64,000 bases of DNA from a virus. The notes under the pieces are model-generated. The model made no database searches. It saw only the letters and a list, made by a program, of their open reading frames with translations, and was not told the DNA's origin. Positions within the stretch are counted from its first letter, which is position 1; each line of letters starts with the position of its first letter. The stretch spans positions 1 through 64,000 of IMG/VR virus record IMGVR_UViG_3300030838_000001; one strand, written 5' to 3'. Shown here in pieces: positions 15,024 through 24,803 of the stretch. Position numbers and translations under genes: made by a program.

Positions 15024-16591
15024 ATGAAAAACAATAACATAAATGTAAACCCAATTGGTTTAAAAGGTTCTGAAGTTAACGCTCGTATGAAAGAGTTAAT
15101 GGGAATTAGCACTATCAACGAAAACAAAACCAATTCTAAGGTTGAATTAACTAAGATTGGTCCTGATGGGAAGTCTTATGCTATCATAAGAGAAAACCAT
15201 AAATACTTTATCAAAAGCAGTGAAAAAACCAAAGGTTTAATTGCTGAAGATTTTAGCTACATTGGTGGTTTAAAAAACAAAACTTCTGAAGCTTACGATT
15301 CATATGCTAGTGCTATCAAACACTTGAACATCAACTTTAAATCACTTGCTGATGCACATGGTCAAGGTGGTGATATCAACGTGTTCAAAAACGACAACTT
15401 GATTAATGAATCAGGTGTTGCTGGATTCTCTAATCATAGTGGTAACGGTTTCTCAGGTGCTGGTAACATGGAAGGTAACACTCCATTATACGAAGATACT
15501 GAAGAAGTAACTGAAGGTTATGATGACGAACCATACTACGACGATGTTAAAGGTAAAAAAAGCGACAGATGGGATTCTGATGATGCTGACGACAAAGAAA
15601 GCGATGATGCTGATGATATGTCAGAAGCTGAATTGGCTGTTGATGCTATCCTACAAGAAACTGAAGGTAAGAGATTATCTATCCGTTTTGCTATGGAGAA
15701 CATGGACGCTATCATTGAGTCTATCGACGTAAAAAAAAAAGACTAGTTAAAGAAGAAAAATATACATTAAAGGTTGCGAGCCCTGCGCCAGCACCTGTTC
15801 CACAACCCCAAGAACCAGCACCTACTGCTGGTTTTGGTGCTTCTGAAAACCCTGAACCAACTGATAAACCATTCAACGATGAACCGTTTGATGCTGGTGT
15901 TGAGGCCGATGAAGAAACAGACCCAAAAAGATACATTGAACAATTAACTGGAAAGCTTGGACAATCACTTAGACAATATACGTCTAGTATTGGTCGTCCT
16001 GATTTCGACCTTGAAAAGTTCGCAATAAATTCATTATTGTCAGCTACTCATACCGCTGAAATGGATGAAAAAGATAGAGAAGATATAATAACTAAAGTTA
16101 ACACAGCTGGTAACAATGATGACGATTCAGAGAATTCTGATTTTGATAGTACTGACCGTACTCCCGATAATAACGATGGTAGTAACGATGGGGGTAATGA
16201 TGAGTTTGGCGGTGATGCTGAATTTGGGAATGATAACGATGAAGAAGACTTGGAAGAAGTCCAAATATACGAAAACGAAAGTCTTTTTCTTGAAGAGCCA
16301 GTGAGATGTAATATGTTTCAGCATGGGTCGAATGATATTTTAGATGAAACTCTTAATGAGGGCTTGATTAATCAAAAAAAAAGTAGTATCTTTGAAAAAA
16401 GATATTTAAAGTCTAAATTACAAGAAAGTTTTAATCAAGAAGAAGAAATGAAGAACAACGAAGAACCATTAACTGCACCTGCGCCTGTCGTTAAACCTGA
16501 CGTAAAGCCTGACGTGGCACCAAGTAGAAGAAATAAACCCTTCTTACCGATGCCTGAAGTGCAACCAGACCCTAAAGCTAAGAATGAGTAA
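15024..16591 (+). CDS. Virion protein read through an A10 slip site (about 522 aa)
   Basis: The first frame gives 240 residues ending ESIDVKKKD at a TAG (15744-15746). The -1 frame is open from before the A10 run to 16591 and continues RLVKEEKYTLKVASPAPAP..., a Pro/Ala linker, then RYIEQLTGKLGQSLRQY and DFDLEKFAINSLLSATHT, a conserved-looking helical block seen in T4-like virion proteins. The second frame has no ATG before that block, so one fused protein of about 522 residues fits best. The C-terminal part is acidic and then helical (FEKRYLKSKLQESF). It begins the operon leading to terminase; a head or core role is inference. Confidence 0.7.
15731..15740 (+). other. A10 candidate frameshift or transcript-slippage site
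   Basis: Ten A read as GTA-AAA-AAA-AAA-GAC in the first frame and as AAA-AAA-AAA-AGA in the -1 frame. A -1 ribosomal slip, or one extra A in the mRNA, joins the two frames. No convincing downstream pseudoknot was seen. Confidence 0.65.
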
Positions 16592-17004
16592 TGAAAGACT
16601 TATTCTTAATCTACATCAACGTAGTTGGTAAGGATTACACAGGGAACTTCATCTATGAATTCATATTGTCAGATACAATAGAAGACATAGATGGAGAAGA
16701 ATGGGACACGTTTCCAGCTTCGGGAAGACCAGCACCACCACATGTTAATTTCATTAAAAAGGTAGGTCGTCTCGAAACTGAAATTCAATTGGATGTAATT
16801 CAAAATAGTGATACGTTCGCTGTTTGGGATGCAGTCGATGGAGTTATAGCTTTGGCTTGGGAATATATCAATGCATATGATTCATATCCTGAGAAAAGAC
16901 TTTGTTTTAAATTTGGTGAACCAATTGAAGAAGTTGAGGCCAAGTTATATGAAAAAGACCTAATACTAGACTATAAATACAAAACACATGAAAAAACTAA
17001 ATAA
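16591..17004 (+). CDS. Hypothetical protein of the head operon (137 aa)
   Basis: Begins MKDLFLIYINVVGKDYTGNF and starts in the stop of the previous gene (TAATG). Mixed alpha/beta with a conserved-looking GEEWDTFPASGRPAPP segment. The position between virion genes suggests a structural or assembly role. Not recognised. Confidence 0.6.
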   Translation: MKDLFLIYINVVGKDYTGNFIYEFILSDTIEDIDGEEWDTFPASGRPAPPHVNFIKKVGRLETEIQLDVIQNSDTFAVWDAVDGVIALAWEYINAYDSYPEKRLCFKFGEPIEEVEAKLYEKDLILDYKYKTHEKTK

Positions 17005-18079
17005 TGAGAGCTTAAATGTAACTACGGACCAACTTACAAAGGATGCAAATCTTAAAAGATACTTGCAGACACCTGATGCTAAGAAAACACCTATTAACAT
17101 TGTTGATAAGAACTCAAATACTGCTACGGCAACAAACTCAACATCTCCTACTACAACTACACTTGGTGAAGGAGACATGATTGAACCACAAGACCAAGCA
17201 ACTCTTAAGTATCTTTCAAATCTACAAGACGCAAACGGTCAAGTTTCACAACCATTCGAAATCAACGCAAGAAAATACCAAATGGTAAGAGCTATGCAAC
17301 CTGATAGACAAGTTGTACCTGCTGTTTATTCTCTTGATGAAATGGACGAACAAGGCCAAAATAAATTGTATTCAGTAGAAGAATTTGATAGAAGCATAGC
17401 TACACCCGCACGTCAAATGATGGAGAATAAACCTGTTCCTAGCGAAGACCCTCATTTCTCTAAAATGGCTGAACTTAGTAGAAACAATGAAACTATCGAT
17501 TATCTAAATACTGATGATATGGCAGGTTCTAAACACTTCTTTATAAACAAGAAAACTGGTGAAGTAATCGCTAAATTTGGTAATACAAGAGACATGATTA
17601 AATCAGGTATCAAGTTAAGTGAAGATGAGGACTATATGGATGCTAAGGCACTTAGAAGACACAGACTTGGAAAGTTGCTTAACAATGATGAAGAATTAGA
17701 TGAAGCGGTAAATGTAGGTAAGCTTCAACAAGACGTAAAAAAATTATCTAAATTGATTAAGGATAAATTCGTAATCGCTTTAGAGAAAATAAACACACCG
17801 CTTGAACAATCACAATTTTTGGTTGCAATGGCAAAAGAAATTGGTGTACCTTTTAGCAAGCTAACAAGTATTATCAATTCATTCAAAGACATATCTAAGG
17901 ACCAAGACACGCTTAGTTCAATGACTTCGTTAGATGCCGATTCAGGTATTGACACAAGCTCAACAACTGGTGCTATAGCCGAAGGGAGTAGAATAATAAC
18001 AAAAAATGATTTGTTGGAATCACTAAAACCAATTTCAACAAGAATAAAAGTAAAAGACATAAAGAATGGCAGATTATAA
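16988..18079 (+). CDS. Probable virion protein (363 aa)
   Basis: The N-terminus is Thr/Asn-rich and probably flexible. The body has QPFEINARKYQMVRAMQPD and a helical region around QQDVKKLSKLIKDKF. It ends with a basic IKVKDIKNGRL. It overlaps both neighbours by 14-17 nt, so it is tightly co-translated with them in the packaging operon. No family name. Confidence 0.6.
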   Translation: MKKLNNESLNVTTDQLTKDANLKRYLQTPDAKKTPINIVDKNSNTATATNSTSPTTTTLGEGDMIEPQDQATLKYLSNLQDANGQVSQPFEINARKYQMVRAMQPDRQVVPAVYSLDEMDEQGQNKLYSVEEFDRSIATPARQMMENKPVPSEDPHFSKMAELSRNNETIDYLNTDDMAGSKHFFINKKTGEVIAKFGNTRDMIKSGIKLSEDEDYMDAKALRRHRLGKLLNNDEELDEAVNVGKLQQDVKKLSKLIKDKFVIALEKINTPLEQSQFLVAMAKEIGVPFSKLTSIINSFKDISKDQDTLSSMTSLDADSGIDTSSTTGAIAEGSRIITKNDLLESLKPISTRIKVKDIKNGRL

Positions 18080-19349
18080 AAAAATCGCAGAAGAAGCTTT
18101 AAGAAGAGCGCAACAAGGCAAACCTAAACCAACTCTTAATGAGAGTGTTGTTTATCCTGATGGATTAACTGAAAGAATGCACCCTGAATTAGAAGTTGAA
18201 TTGGCCGAGCAAAAACACTCTTTGGGTAAACACCCTATCTTCCCTGAAGGAGATGAGACTTCTTTTGAACAAAAGATTATGGGTGAGCGTTTTAGCGAAG
18301 TTGCTAAACGTTACAAAAAAGCTTTCGATTGTGATGATATTGATAACAAGTTACTATTAAGCCAAATGATGCCTCTTGTTGATGAGGCTATGAAAATGGA
18401 AGGTAAACATAAAAAAGACCTTGAAGAATTGGCTGTTAAGATGATTCGTGAAGAATATGATATGGGAGAGGATGTTGTTGAAATACACGCTGAACTTACA
18501 CCAAAAATCAGTCTTATTGGAACAAAGAAAAATCCTAAACCAATGTCAGTTGAGATGGAATTTAATAACCACAACGATATTACAAGTGCTAACGAAGAAG
18601 TTTATAAAAGACGTTTCCTTAATGCTATGACACAAGGTGCCGCTAAGAAATGTAATCACATGTTCCACATGGTAGATGAAGAACTAAGTGACATGGAACC
18701 TAGACTTGGTAATGTATATTCTAAGATGATGGCGGCCGCTGATTACATGTATTATGTAATCCCTAAGATGGAAAACGGTACAACTGGTGGTATTGTTAAG
18801 GTTCAATTTCCAACTGCAAAGAATCCAAAAGCTGTTATCTATGCTCAAGCAATGGTTTTCCCTGTTCTTATTCATGAATTGGTTAAGGGTGTTATGGAAT
18901 TGCTTTCAGCACACGGACTTCCAAAAGATAAACAAATTGGTGAATATGTTATCAATAAAGCAGATTTCTTGGCCGCTGAGCCTTGGGATATGAGACTTGG
19001 CCCTGCATTATGGGAAAGATTTACAAGTCAAATCGACCCTGCTGATTTTGAATTGAAACATCATATTTATTCTGAATTAGCCGCATTGCCAGTAAGAGAA
19101 TTCAATCAAAAGATGAAAGAAATAATGGCTGGAACCAAAGAAGGAAAGAATTTAATCAAACACATGGTTAACGAAATCAGAAATGGACTTCAAGAGGAAG
19201 ATTATAATATTGCAATGGATGAAATTTCAAGCAAAGGTGCTAAAAAAGAAACACCACAACAAGATGATACTTTTGACTTGGGTGACTTCTTAAATCTTGG
19301 AAATGAAGATGATGATGAAGATACATATGACTACGACGATTTATTCTAA
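18066..19349 (+). CDS. Conserved T4-like structural protein (427 aa)
   Basis: The largest gene of the pre-terminase block. It contains PVLIHELVKGVMELLSAHGLP, a segment I associate with T4-like phages; the HELVK lacks the second His of a metalloprotease, so it should not be called one. The C-terminus is strongly acidic (DDDTFDLGD ... DDEDTYDYDDLF). A terminator follows, separating it from terminase. Confidence 0.6.
   Translation: MADYKKIAEEALRRAQQGKPKPTLNESVVYPDGLTERMHPELEVELAEQKHSLGKHPIFPEGDETSFEQKIMGERFSEVAKRYKKAFDCDDIDNKLLLSQMMPLVDEAMKMEGKHKKDLEELAVKMIREEYDMGEDVVEIHAELTPKISLIGTKKNPKPMSVEMEFNNHNDITSANEEVYKRRFLNAMTQGAAKKCNHMFHMVDEELSDMEPRLGNVYSKMMAAADYMYYVIPKMENGTTGGIVKVQFPTAKNPKAVIYAQAMVFPVLIHELVKGVMELLSAHGLPKDKQIGEYVINKADFLAAEPWDMRLGPALWERFTSQIDPADFELKHHIYSELAALPVREFNQKMKEIMAGTKEGKNLIKHMVNEIRNGLQEEDYNIAMDEISSKGAKKETPQQDDTFDLGDFLNLGNEDDDEDTYDYDDLF
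18732..18739 (+). other. GCGGCCGC octamer encoding Ala-Ala-Ala
   Basis: One of five such octamers in the window (also 21593, 22768, 37690 and 62160). Each lies in frame in a gene and encodes part of an Ala-Ala-Ala tract. Confidence 0.5.
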
Positions 19350-19357
19350 AAGATACT

Positions 19358-19384
19358 AAAAGGGCCTTAATTGGCCCTTTTTTA
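19358..19384 (+). terminator. Terminator before the terminase gene
   Basis: Stem AAAAGGGCC / GGCCCTTTT with a TTAATT loop and a T run. Confidence 0.85.
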
Positions 19385-19438
19385 TTACCCATAAATTAGG
19401 AGTAATCTTGTAACCCTTAATTTTTAGGCATTTGCGAC

Positions 19439-19446
19439 ATATTTAT
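19439..19446 (+). promoter_or_regulatory. Late-type promoter octamer for terminase
   Basis: ATATTTAT in cgacatatttataagaaac, 29 nt before the ATG at 19468. Confidence 0.6.
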
Positions 19447-19467
19447 AAGAAACTAAAACTTATAATT

Positions 19468-21237
19468 ATGTTAACAACAAATGAAATATTTAAGGAATAT
19501 TCTAAGTGTTTGATGAATCCAGCATACGCTATTGAAACGTATTTGGAAACATTCGATAAAACACAAGAAGGTTTTGTGCCGTTTAAACTATTTCCAAGAC
19601 AGCATGAAATTATCAAAGCATACGATAAACACAGATTTAATATTGTAACAAAACCAAGACAAGCTGGTGTATCAACAACTACTGCCGCTTATATGTCTAT
19701 CAAGGTTGGTTGGGCTGACCCTGAGAACCCTGAGAGTATTCTTATTATTGCCAATAAACAAGAACTTGCATTTGAGTTCTTAGGAAAGATTAAAGATTTC
19801 TTAAGACAACTTCCAAGATGGGTTTGGGGTGAAGAATACTATGGAACACCACAAAAAGAAGGTAAATCTATTTTTAATACAGATTCAAAAAAAGAAATCA
19901 AATTACCAAATGGAAGCCGTGTTAAAGCCGTTGCGACATCTAAGGATGCCCTTCGTGGATTTACACCAACTTATCTTGTAATGGATGAGGCCGCTTATAT
20001 TGATAATGGAGCTGAGGTGTTTGGTGCCGCTCTTACATCGTTAGGTACTGGGGGTAGAGCTACCCTTATTTCTACACCTAATGGTATGGATGCTTTATAC
20101 TACAAAACATATGACCAAGCTATCAATAAAAGAAATAACTTTAATGTTATTGAAATGAAATGGTACGAAGACTTACGTTATAATAAAGACTTACGTTGGA
20201 TTAGAGGTGATGAAGAAGAAGAAGAACCTGATAAGTTATCATTCGCAACATATGAACAAAGAATCAAGGACGGTTGGAAACCAACATCTTCTTGGTATGA
20301 GGAAATGTGTCTTGGTATGAACAACGATGAAAAAATGATTGCTCAAGAGCTTGATGTATCATTCATTGGTTCAGGGGGTAATATCATCAACGAGAAATAT
20401 ATAGAATATCAAGAAAAAAATAATGTTCAAAAACCAATGTTATATTTTGGGCCTGAACAAGAAACTTGGGTTTGGGCTGAACCTAAAGAAGGACACCAAT
20501 ACATTATGGGTGTCGATGTAGCTAGAGGTGATGGTGCCGATGCTTCAACTATTGTTATTATTGATTTTACAACAATGGAACAAGTTATGGAATACCAAGC
20601 TAAGATTCAACCCGATTTGCTTGCACACGTTGTGTTTGAATGGGGTAATCGTTATAAAGCTTATACTGTCGTAGATATTACTGGTGGTATGGGTGTTTCT
20701 ACAGTACTTAAGCTTCTTGAATTAAACTACAAACACTTACACTACGATACTACTGTTGGGAAGATTCTTTCACCTAAACAAAGAAATATGCAAATTATGA
20801 ATAATTCTGAAAAAATCCCAGGTTTCCAAGCCAATGGTGTACGTACATCTATGGTTGCAAATCTAGAATACAGAATTAGAGAAAACCACGTAAAGATTCG
20901 TTCATCAAGAATGATTTCTGAAATGAAAACATTTATCTATGATAAGAATGGTCGTCCTGACCACATGGCTGGATATCATGATGATTTACTTATGTCACTA
21001 GGTATGGCTTTATGGGTATTGGATAATTCATTCAAAAATTTAGAAAGACTTGAAGCTCAAACTAAAGCTATTCTTAATTCTTGGATGAGTACTGGAACTC
21101 AACACACTTTGAATAGTGTTGATGCTAGTGGTAAAGAGGTAAGAAAACCAGTTCATGCGAAGCCATTTGTGAACCCACGTGACCCAAAAGGTGAACATAT
21201 GTGGTTATTTGCTGGTATGGCTGGTAATAAAAGGTAA
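19468..21237 (+). CDS. Terminase large subunit (gp17-like)
   Basis: A 589-residue DNA packaging motor. The ATPase has Walker A-like RQAGVSTT (about 64-71) and Walker B LVMDE with D173 and E174. The nuclease domain shows GVDVARGDGADAS and, near the end, HMAGYHDDLLMSL, matching the RNase H-like acidic residues. I chose ATG 19468 because the in-frame TTG further upstream lies before the promoter octamer. It packages DNA into the prohead through the portal encoded next. Confidence 0.93.
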   Translation: MLTTNEIFKEYSKCLMNPAYAIETYLETFDKTQEGFVPFKLFPRQHEIIKAYDKHRFNIVTKPRQAGVSTTTAAYMSIKVGWADPENPESILIIANKQELAFEFLGKIKDFLRQLPRWVWGEEYYGTPQKEGKSIFNTDSKKEIKLPNGSRVKAVATSKDALRGFTPTYLVMDEAAYIDNGAEVFGAALTSLGTGGRATLISTPNGMDALYYKTYDQAINKRNNFNVIEMKWYEDLRYNKDLRWIRGDEEEEEPDKLSFATYEQRIKDGWKPTSSWYEEMCLGMNNDEKMIAQELDVSFIGSGGNIINEKYIEYQEKNNVQKPMLYFGPEQETWVWAEPKEGHQYIMGVDVARGDGADASTIVIIDFTTMEQVMEYQAKIQPDLLAHVVFEWGNRYKAYTVVDITGGMGVSTVLKLLELNYKHLHYDTTVGKILSPKQRNMQIMNNSEKIPGFQANGVRTSMVANLEYRIRENHVKIRSSRMISEMKTFIYDKNGRPDHMAGYHDDLLMSLGMALWVLDNSFKNLERLEAQTKAILNSWMSTGTQHTLNSVDASGKEVRKPVHAKPFVNPRDPKGEHMWLFAGMAGNKR

Positions 21238-21285
21238 TTACTATTTAATTACTGGAAAAAATGATTATAATTTAATAAAAAAACT

Positions 21286-23352
21286 ATGGCAGATAAAAAA
21301 TTAACAATATTTAATAGATTAGGTCAAGTACTTAATCCTAACTATATTGCGACAAAGCAACAACAACCATCTCAAAGATACAATATCGGTAGTAACGAAT
21401 TACTTAGAACCGATAGTAAAGCTGAGTATGAGCGAGCAAAGTTACAAGCGATGCAAAACAAATTGCTTGGAAATACTTGGAAGAAAGTTGAAACTGGACT
21501 TTTCCAACAATCGATTAATTATGAAACAACACGTATTGGTTCATATTCTGATTTTGAAGCAATGGAATTCTACCCTACGATTGCGGCCGCTTTGGACGTA
21601 ATGATGGAAGAATCTACAACAATCAACGATAACGGTAGAATCATGAATATCTATTCAGATAGCAAGCGTGTTAAGGGTATCTTAGAGGACCTTTTCTTCA
21701 ACAGACTTGACGTACACACTGCTTTACCTATGTGGACTAGAAATACGTGTAAATACGGGGATAATTTCGTTTATTTGAACATCAATGATACTCATGGTAT
21801 TCTTGGTGCTAAGCAAATGCCTAATTACGAAATGGAACGTAGAGAAACTGGTTTATTTGATATGGTTTCAGGTAGAGAATTACCTGAAGAAGAACAAACA
21901 ACTACAGATAAGGTTAAATTCTTTTGGAGAGGTCGTGATGTTGAATTCAACTCTTGGCAAATTGCTCACTTTAGACTTCTAGGTGATGACAGACGTTTAC
22001 CTTATGGAACTAGTATCTTAGAGAAAGCTAGACGTATTTGGAAACAACTTGTATTATCAGAAGACTCTATGCTTGTGTATCGTGTTACACGTGCGCCTGA
22101 GAGACGTGTTTATAAAATTTATGTTGGTAACATTGATGATGCCGATGTGGAAGCTTATGTAAATACAATTGCTGACAGATTTAAAAGAACTCAAGTTATT
22201 GACCCAGCGACTGGACAAATTGATTTAAGATTTAACCAATTGGCTAATGACCAAGATTACTTTATTCCTGTTAGAAGCGAGGATGCTCCTAACCCTATTG
22301 ATACACTGCCTGGGGCTCAGAACTTGGACCAAATTGCTGATATTGAATACTTACAAAGAAACTTATTTACTGCACTTCGTGTACCAAAGCCTTTCTTAGG
22401 GTTTGAAGATACAGCTGGTGAAGGTAAAAACTTAGCATTACAAGATATTCGTTTCTCTAGAACAATCAATAGAATTCAACAATCTATGCTTCAAGAGATG
22501 AATAAACTAGCTATCATTCATTTATACATTCTTGGTTTTGAAGAAGAATTGGATAATTTTACTCTTACGTTGAATAATCCTTCTACACAAGCTGAAATGC
22601 TTAAGGTTGAACACATGCAACAAAAAATTACTCTTCTTAAAGATGCAGTTTCTGATACTGGTAACGGATTTGGTGCAATGTCTTGGACAAGAGCTCACAG
22701 AGAAATCATGGGTTGGTCAGATGATGATATCAAACAAGATTTACTTGAACAACGTATGGAAAAAGCAGCGGCCGCTGAGTTGGCTAATTCTGCTAACGTT
22801 ATCAAGCATACTGGTATGTTCGATACTGTTGATAAGATTTACGGTGATTACCAAGTAGCACTTAATGGTGGAATGCCTGAAGGTGGTGCTCCTGCTGAAG
22901 GTGGTGAAGAAGGTGCCGCTGGTGGTGGACTTGGTGGTTCATTCGGTGGTGGCGGTGGTGGAGGTGAAGACCTTGACTTCGGAGCTGATGAAGAAGAAGT
23001 AGACTTGGATGCTGAGGCTGATGGTGGAGATTTTGGTGGTGAAGAAGGTGGAGATGTAGATGCTGGCGAGGCACCTGACGGAGACGCTGTAGAAGCACCT
23101 GCTGAAACTGTTAACGAGTCTATTAGAATATACGAAAAGAAACTTCTTAATGAGAAGGTTCAATTAAGTAAAAGACTTGAGCAAAGAACTCAAAAATACC
23201 AAGGAAAATGGATTGATGCTTTGATTGAGAATTTCGTTCATGACAAAAAAGATAAAAGTGTTGAGAGTATTAAAATGACCGATAAGAATATCAAAATAAA
23301 TGAAGGTGTTGATTCTATGATAAAAGATATCAATAATATGTTAGATGAATAA
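21286..23352 (+). CDS. Portal protein (gp20-like)
   Basis: A 688-residue protein placed directly after terminase, as in T4. The core shows NTWKKVETGLFQQ, FEAMEFYPTIAAALD and the wing/stem blocks PFLGFEDTAGEGKNLALQDIRFSRTI. T4 gp20 is about 524 residues; the extra length is a Gly/Glu/Asp-rich tail (about 525-605) followed by a charged coiled-coil C-terminus. The portal dodecamer is the DNA entry port and the base for prohead assembly. The function of the acidic tail is unknown. Confidence 0.9.
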   Translation: MADKKLTIFNRLGQVLNPNYIATKQQQPSQRYNIGSNELLRTDSKAEYERAKLQAMQNKLLGNTWKKVETGLFQQSINYETTRIGSYSDFEAMEFYPTIAAALDVMMEESTTINDNGRIMNIYSDSKRVKGILEDLFFNRLDVHTALPMWTRNTCKYGDNFVYLNINDTHGILGAKQMPNYEMERRETGLFDMVSGRELPEEEQTTTDKVKFFWRGRDVEFNSWQIAHFRLLGDDRRLPYGTSILEKARRIWKQLVLSEDSMLVYRVTRAPERRVYKIYVGNIDDADVEAYVNTIADRFKRTQVIDPATGQIDLRFNQLANDQDYFIPVRSEDAPNPIDTLPGAQNLDQIADIEYLQRNLFTALRVPKPFLGFEDTAGEGKNLALQDIRFSRTINRIQQSMLQEMNKLAIIHLYILGFEEELDNFTLTLNNPSTQAEMLKVEHMQQKITLLKDAVSDTGNGFGAMSWTRAHREIMGWSDDDIKQDLLEQRMEKAAAAELANSANVIKHTGMFDTVDKIYGDYQVALNGGMPEGGAPAEGGEEGAAGGGLGGSFGGGGGGGEDLDFGADEEEVDLDAEADGGDFGGEEGGDVDAGEAPDGDAVEAPAETVNESIRIYEKKLLNEKVQLSKRLEQRTQKYQGKWIDALIENFVHDKKDKSVESIKMTDKNIKINEGVDSMIKDINNMLDE

Positions 23353-23372
23353 GTTTTTTGTCTAAAATTATA

Positions 23373-23380
23373 ATATTTAT
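23373..23380 (+). promoter_or_regulatory. Late-type promoter octamer for the gene at 23397
   Basis: ATATTTAT in ataatatttattaataaat, 24 nt before the ATG. Confidence 0.6.
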
Positions 23381-23396
23381 TAATAAATTAAAACAC

Positions 23397-24158
23397 ATGC
23401 AAAATTTTGGTAAAATAAAAAATACGTTTAACGGGATTTTGTCCGAAGCTTTGGTTACTAACAATAACAAAGACAAGCAATTATTCGGTAAATACGTTAA
23501 AACAATCAAGGAAAATAAAGTATTAAGAACTCAGTTTTTGATATACAATAATATTGAAAATAAGGTAGAAGATAACGAATTCAAAGCAAGCTTGTTCTTG
23601 CAAGAAAACCTAAACCTTTTAAACCAATTTTCAAAGAAAGAGATTTTAGAGGCTAATCAAAAGTTAGCTTCTTCTTTATCTGAAATTTCAGAGGACTGTG
23701 ATAAAGCAAGCCTTTATGAAAATATTTCTACTCTAATTTTTACTGATAGAATCAGTGAAAACATTGATACGGTAATTGATGCCACAGCTAATATCATTAA
23801 ATACATAATGGAAAATAAGTCAAAAGAGGTTAATGAATCTTTTGATTTACCTACCACTATGTTGACAAGTATTATGGTTGACAAATACAATGACAAGTAC
23901 TCAACTATCGATGAGTCTGATTTAAAGATTATCAAGTCTTTAATCGATTCTACCGATGAAACGAAAAAACAAGTTTACACTGAAACAGTAAGAGAATGCA
24001 TTGATTTAATCAATGAACAATATGCTGATGCTTCTCTAGAAACAAAGGAGAAACTATTGAAAGTTAAAGATAAATTGTTAAACGATAAAGCTGAAATCAA
24101 TGAAGATTATTTGACTAATATTACAAAATTAGTTGAGTTAAAGAGCAGTTTACAATAA
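23397..24158 (+). CDS. Helical protein of the head module (254 aa)
   Basis: Begins MQNFGKIKNTFNGILSEA. The ATG at 23397 is preferred over an in-frame start 39 nt upstream, which would precede the promoter. Long charged helices, no recognised family. It lies between portal and prohead protease, so an internal head or core protein is a reasonable guess. The ILSE near residue 16 is a possible protease site (inference). Confidence 0.6.
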   Translation: MQNFGKIKNTFNGILSEALVTNNNKDKQLFGKYVKTIKENKVLRTQFLIYNNIENKVEDNEFKASLFLQENLNLLNQFSKKEILEANQKLASSLSEISEDCDKASLYENISTLIFTDRISENIDTVIDATANIIKYIMENKSKEVNESFDLPTTMLTSIMVDKYNDKYSTIDESDLKIIKSLIDSTDETKKQVYTETVRECIDLINEQYADASLETKEKLLKVKDKLLNDKAEINEDYLTNITKLVELKSSLQ

Positions 24159-24178
24159 CATAATTTAACACCCGAAAA

Positions 24179-24409
24179 ATGAATAATGTTCCAAGTGAAA
24201 ATATCCTTAAGTTAATAGAATTAACGGATAAAATTTGTATCGACGATAACAACAGAGACTACAAAGATGTTGTTGTGAAATTAAAAGAAATTATTGAAAG
24301 CGGAAAAGGAGATGTTCTGAAATCGAGAACGATTAAAAATAAAATAAAATGTTACGAAACCATGTGCGTTACGATAACAAATGTTTTAAATAATATAAAA
24401 ATTATATAA
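24179..24409 (+). CDS. Small helical protein (76 aa)
   Basis: Begins MNNVPSENILKLIELTDKI. Fully helical, no family. It is 20 nt behind the previous gene and 1 nt before the next. Confidence 0.55.
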   Translation: MNNVPSENILKLIELTDKICIDDNNRDYKDVVVKLKEIIESGKGDVLKSRTIKNKIKCYETMCVTITNVLNNIKII

Positions 24410-24410
24410 A

Positions 24411-24749
24411 ATGTCAGAACAAAAAGATAGTTGGGGAGAATACAGTAAATTAGTTTTGAACGAGTTAGTTCGTCTAAATGATAATCATGAGAAAATGAGA
24501 AATGATTTTGACACTAAGCTTCAAGAAATGAATTTCAAACTAGGAGATATTAAAAGTATCGAAAAAAATGTAAGCACTAATACTGCGTGGATGGAGAAGG
24601 TGAACGATGTATGGTCACCAAATCAAATGAAAGAGGCTAAGGATGAGATTTATAAACAAAAGTCAAGATGGGTAGCGGCAATTGCTATTATTACTTTTGT
24701 TCAGATAATTATTGGATTTGTCATTTCTATTTGGAGTAAGATGCACTAA
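24411..24749 (+). CDS. Coiled-coil protein with a C-terminal membrane segment
   Basis: A 112-residue protein. Residues 1-80 form a coiled coil (ELVRLNDNHEKMRNDFDTKLQEM); residues about 88-108 (WVAAIAIITFVQIIIGFVISI) are one transmembrane helix close to the C-terminus. Single-span proteins of this shape occur in phage lysis or membrane-attachment genes. A holin or spanin-like role is possible but unproven. It sits in the middle of the head module. Confidence 0.6.
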   Translation: MSEQKDSWGEYSKLVLNELVRLNDNHEKMRNDFDTKLQEMNFKLGDIKSIEKNVSTNTAWMEKVNDVWSPNQMKEAKDEIYKQKSRWVAAIAIITFVQIIIGFVISIWSKMH

Positions 24750-24754
24750 GGGAG

Positions 24755-24784
24755 TTGACTTTCCTGGATTTTTCGTTATATTTG
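24755..24784 (+). promoter_or_regulatory. Host-type promoter inside the head module
   Basis: TTG at 24755-24757, spacer of 19, TATATTTG at 24777-24784, ATG at 24804. It is the only host-type promoter seen between 14.7 and 29.9 kb. Confidence 0.65.
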
Positions 24785-24803
24785 TAATAAATAAAACCAG
24801 GAG

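Noticed and set aside
18891-18960. Metallopeptidase motif in the 427-residue structural protein
   Set aside because: The segment is HELVK, lacking the second His of HExxH and any third ligand.
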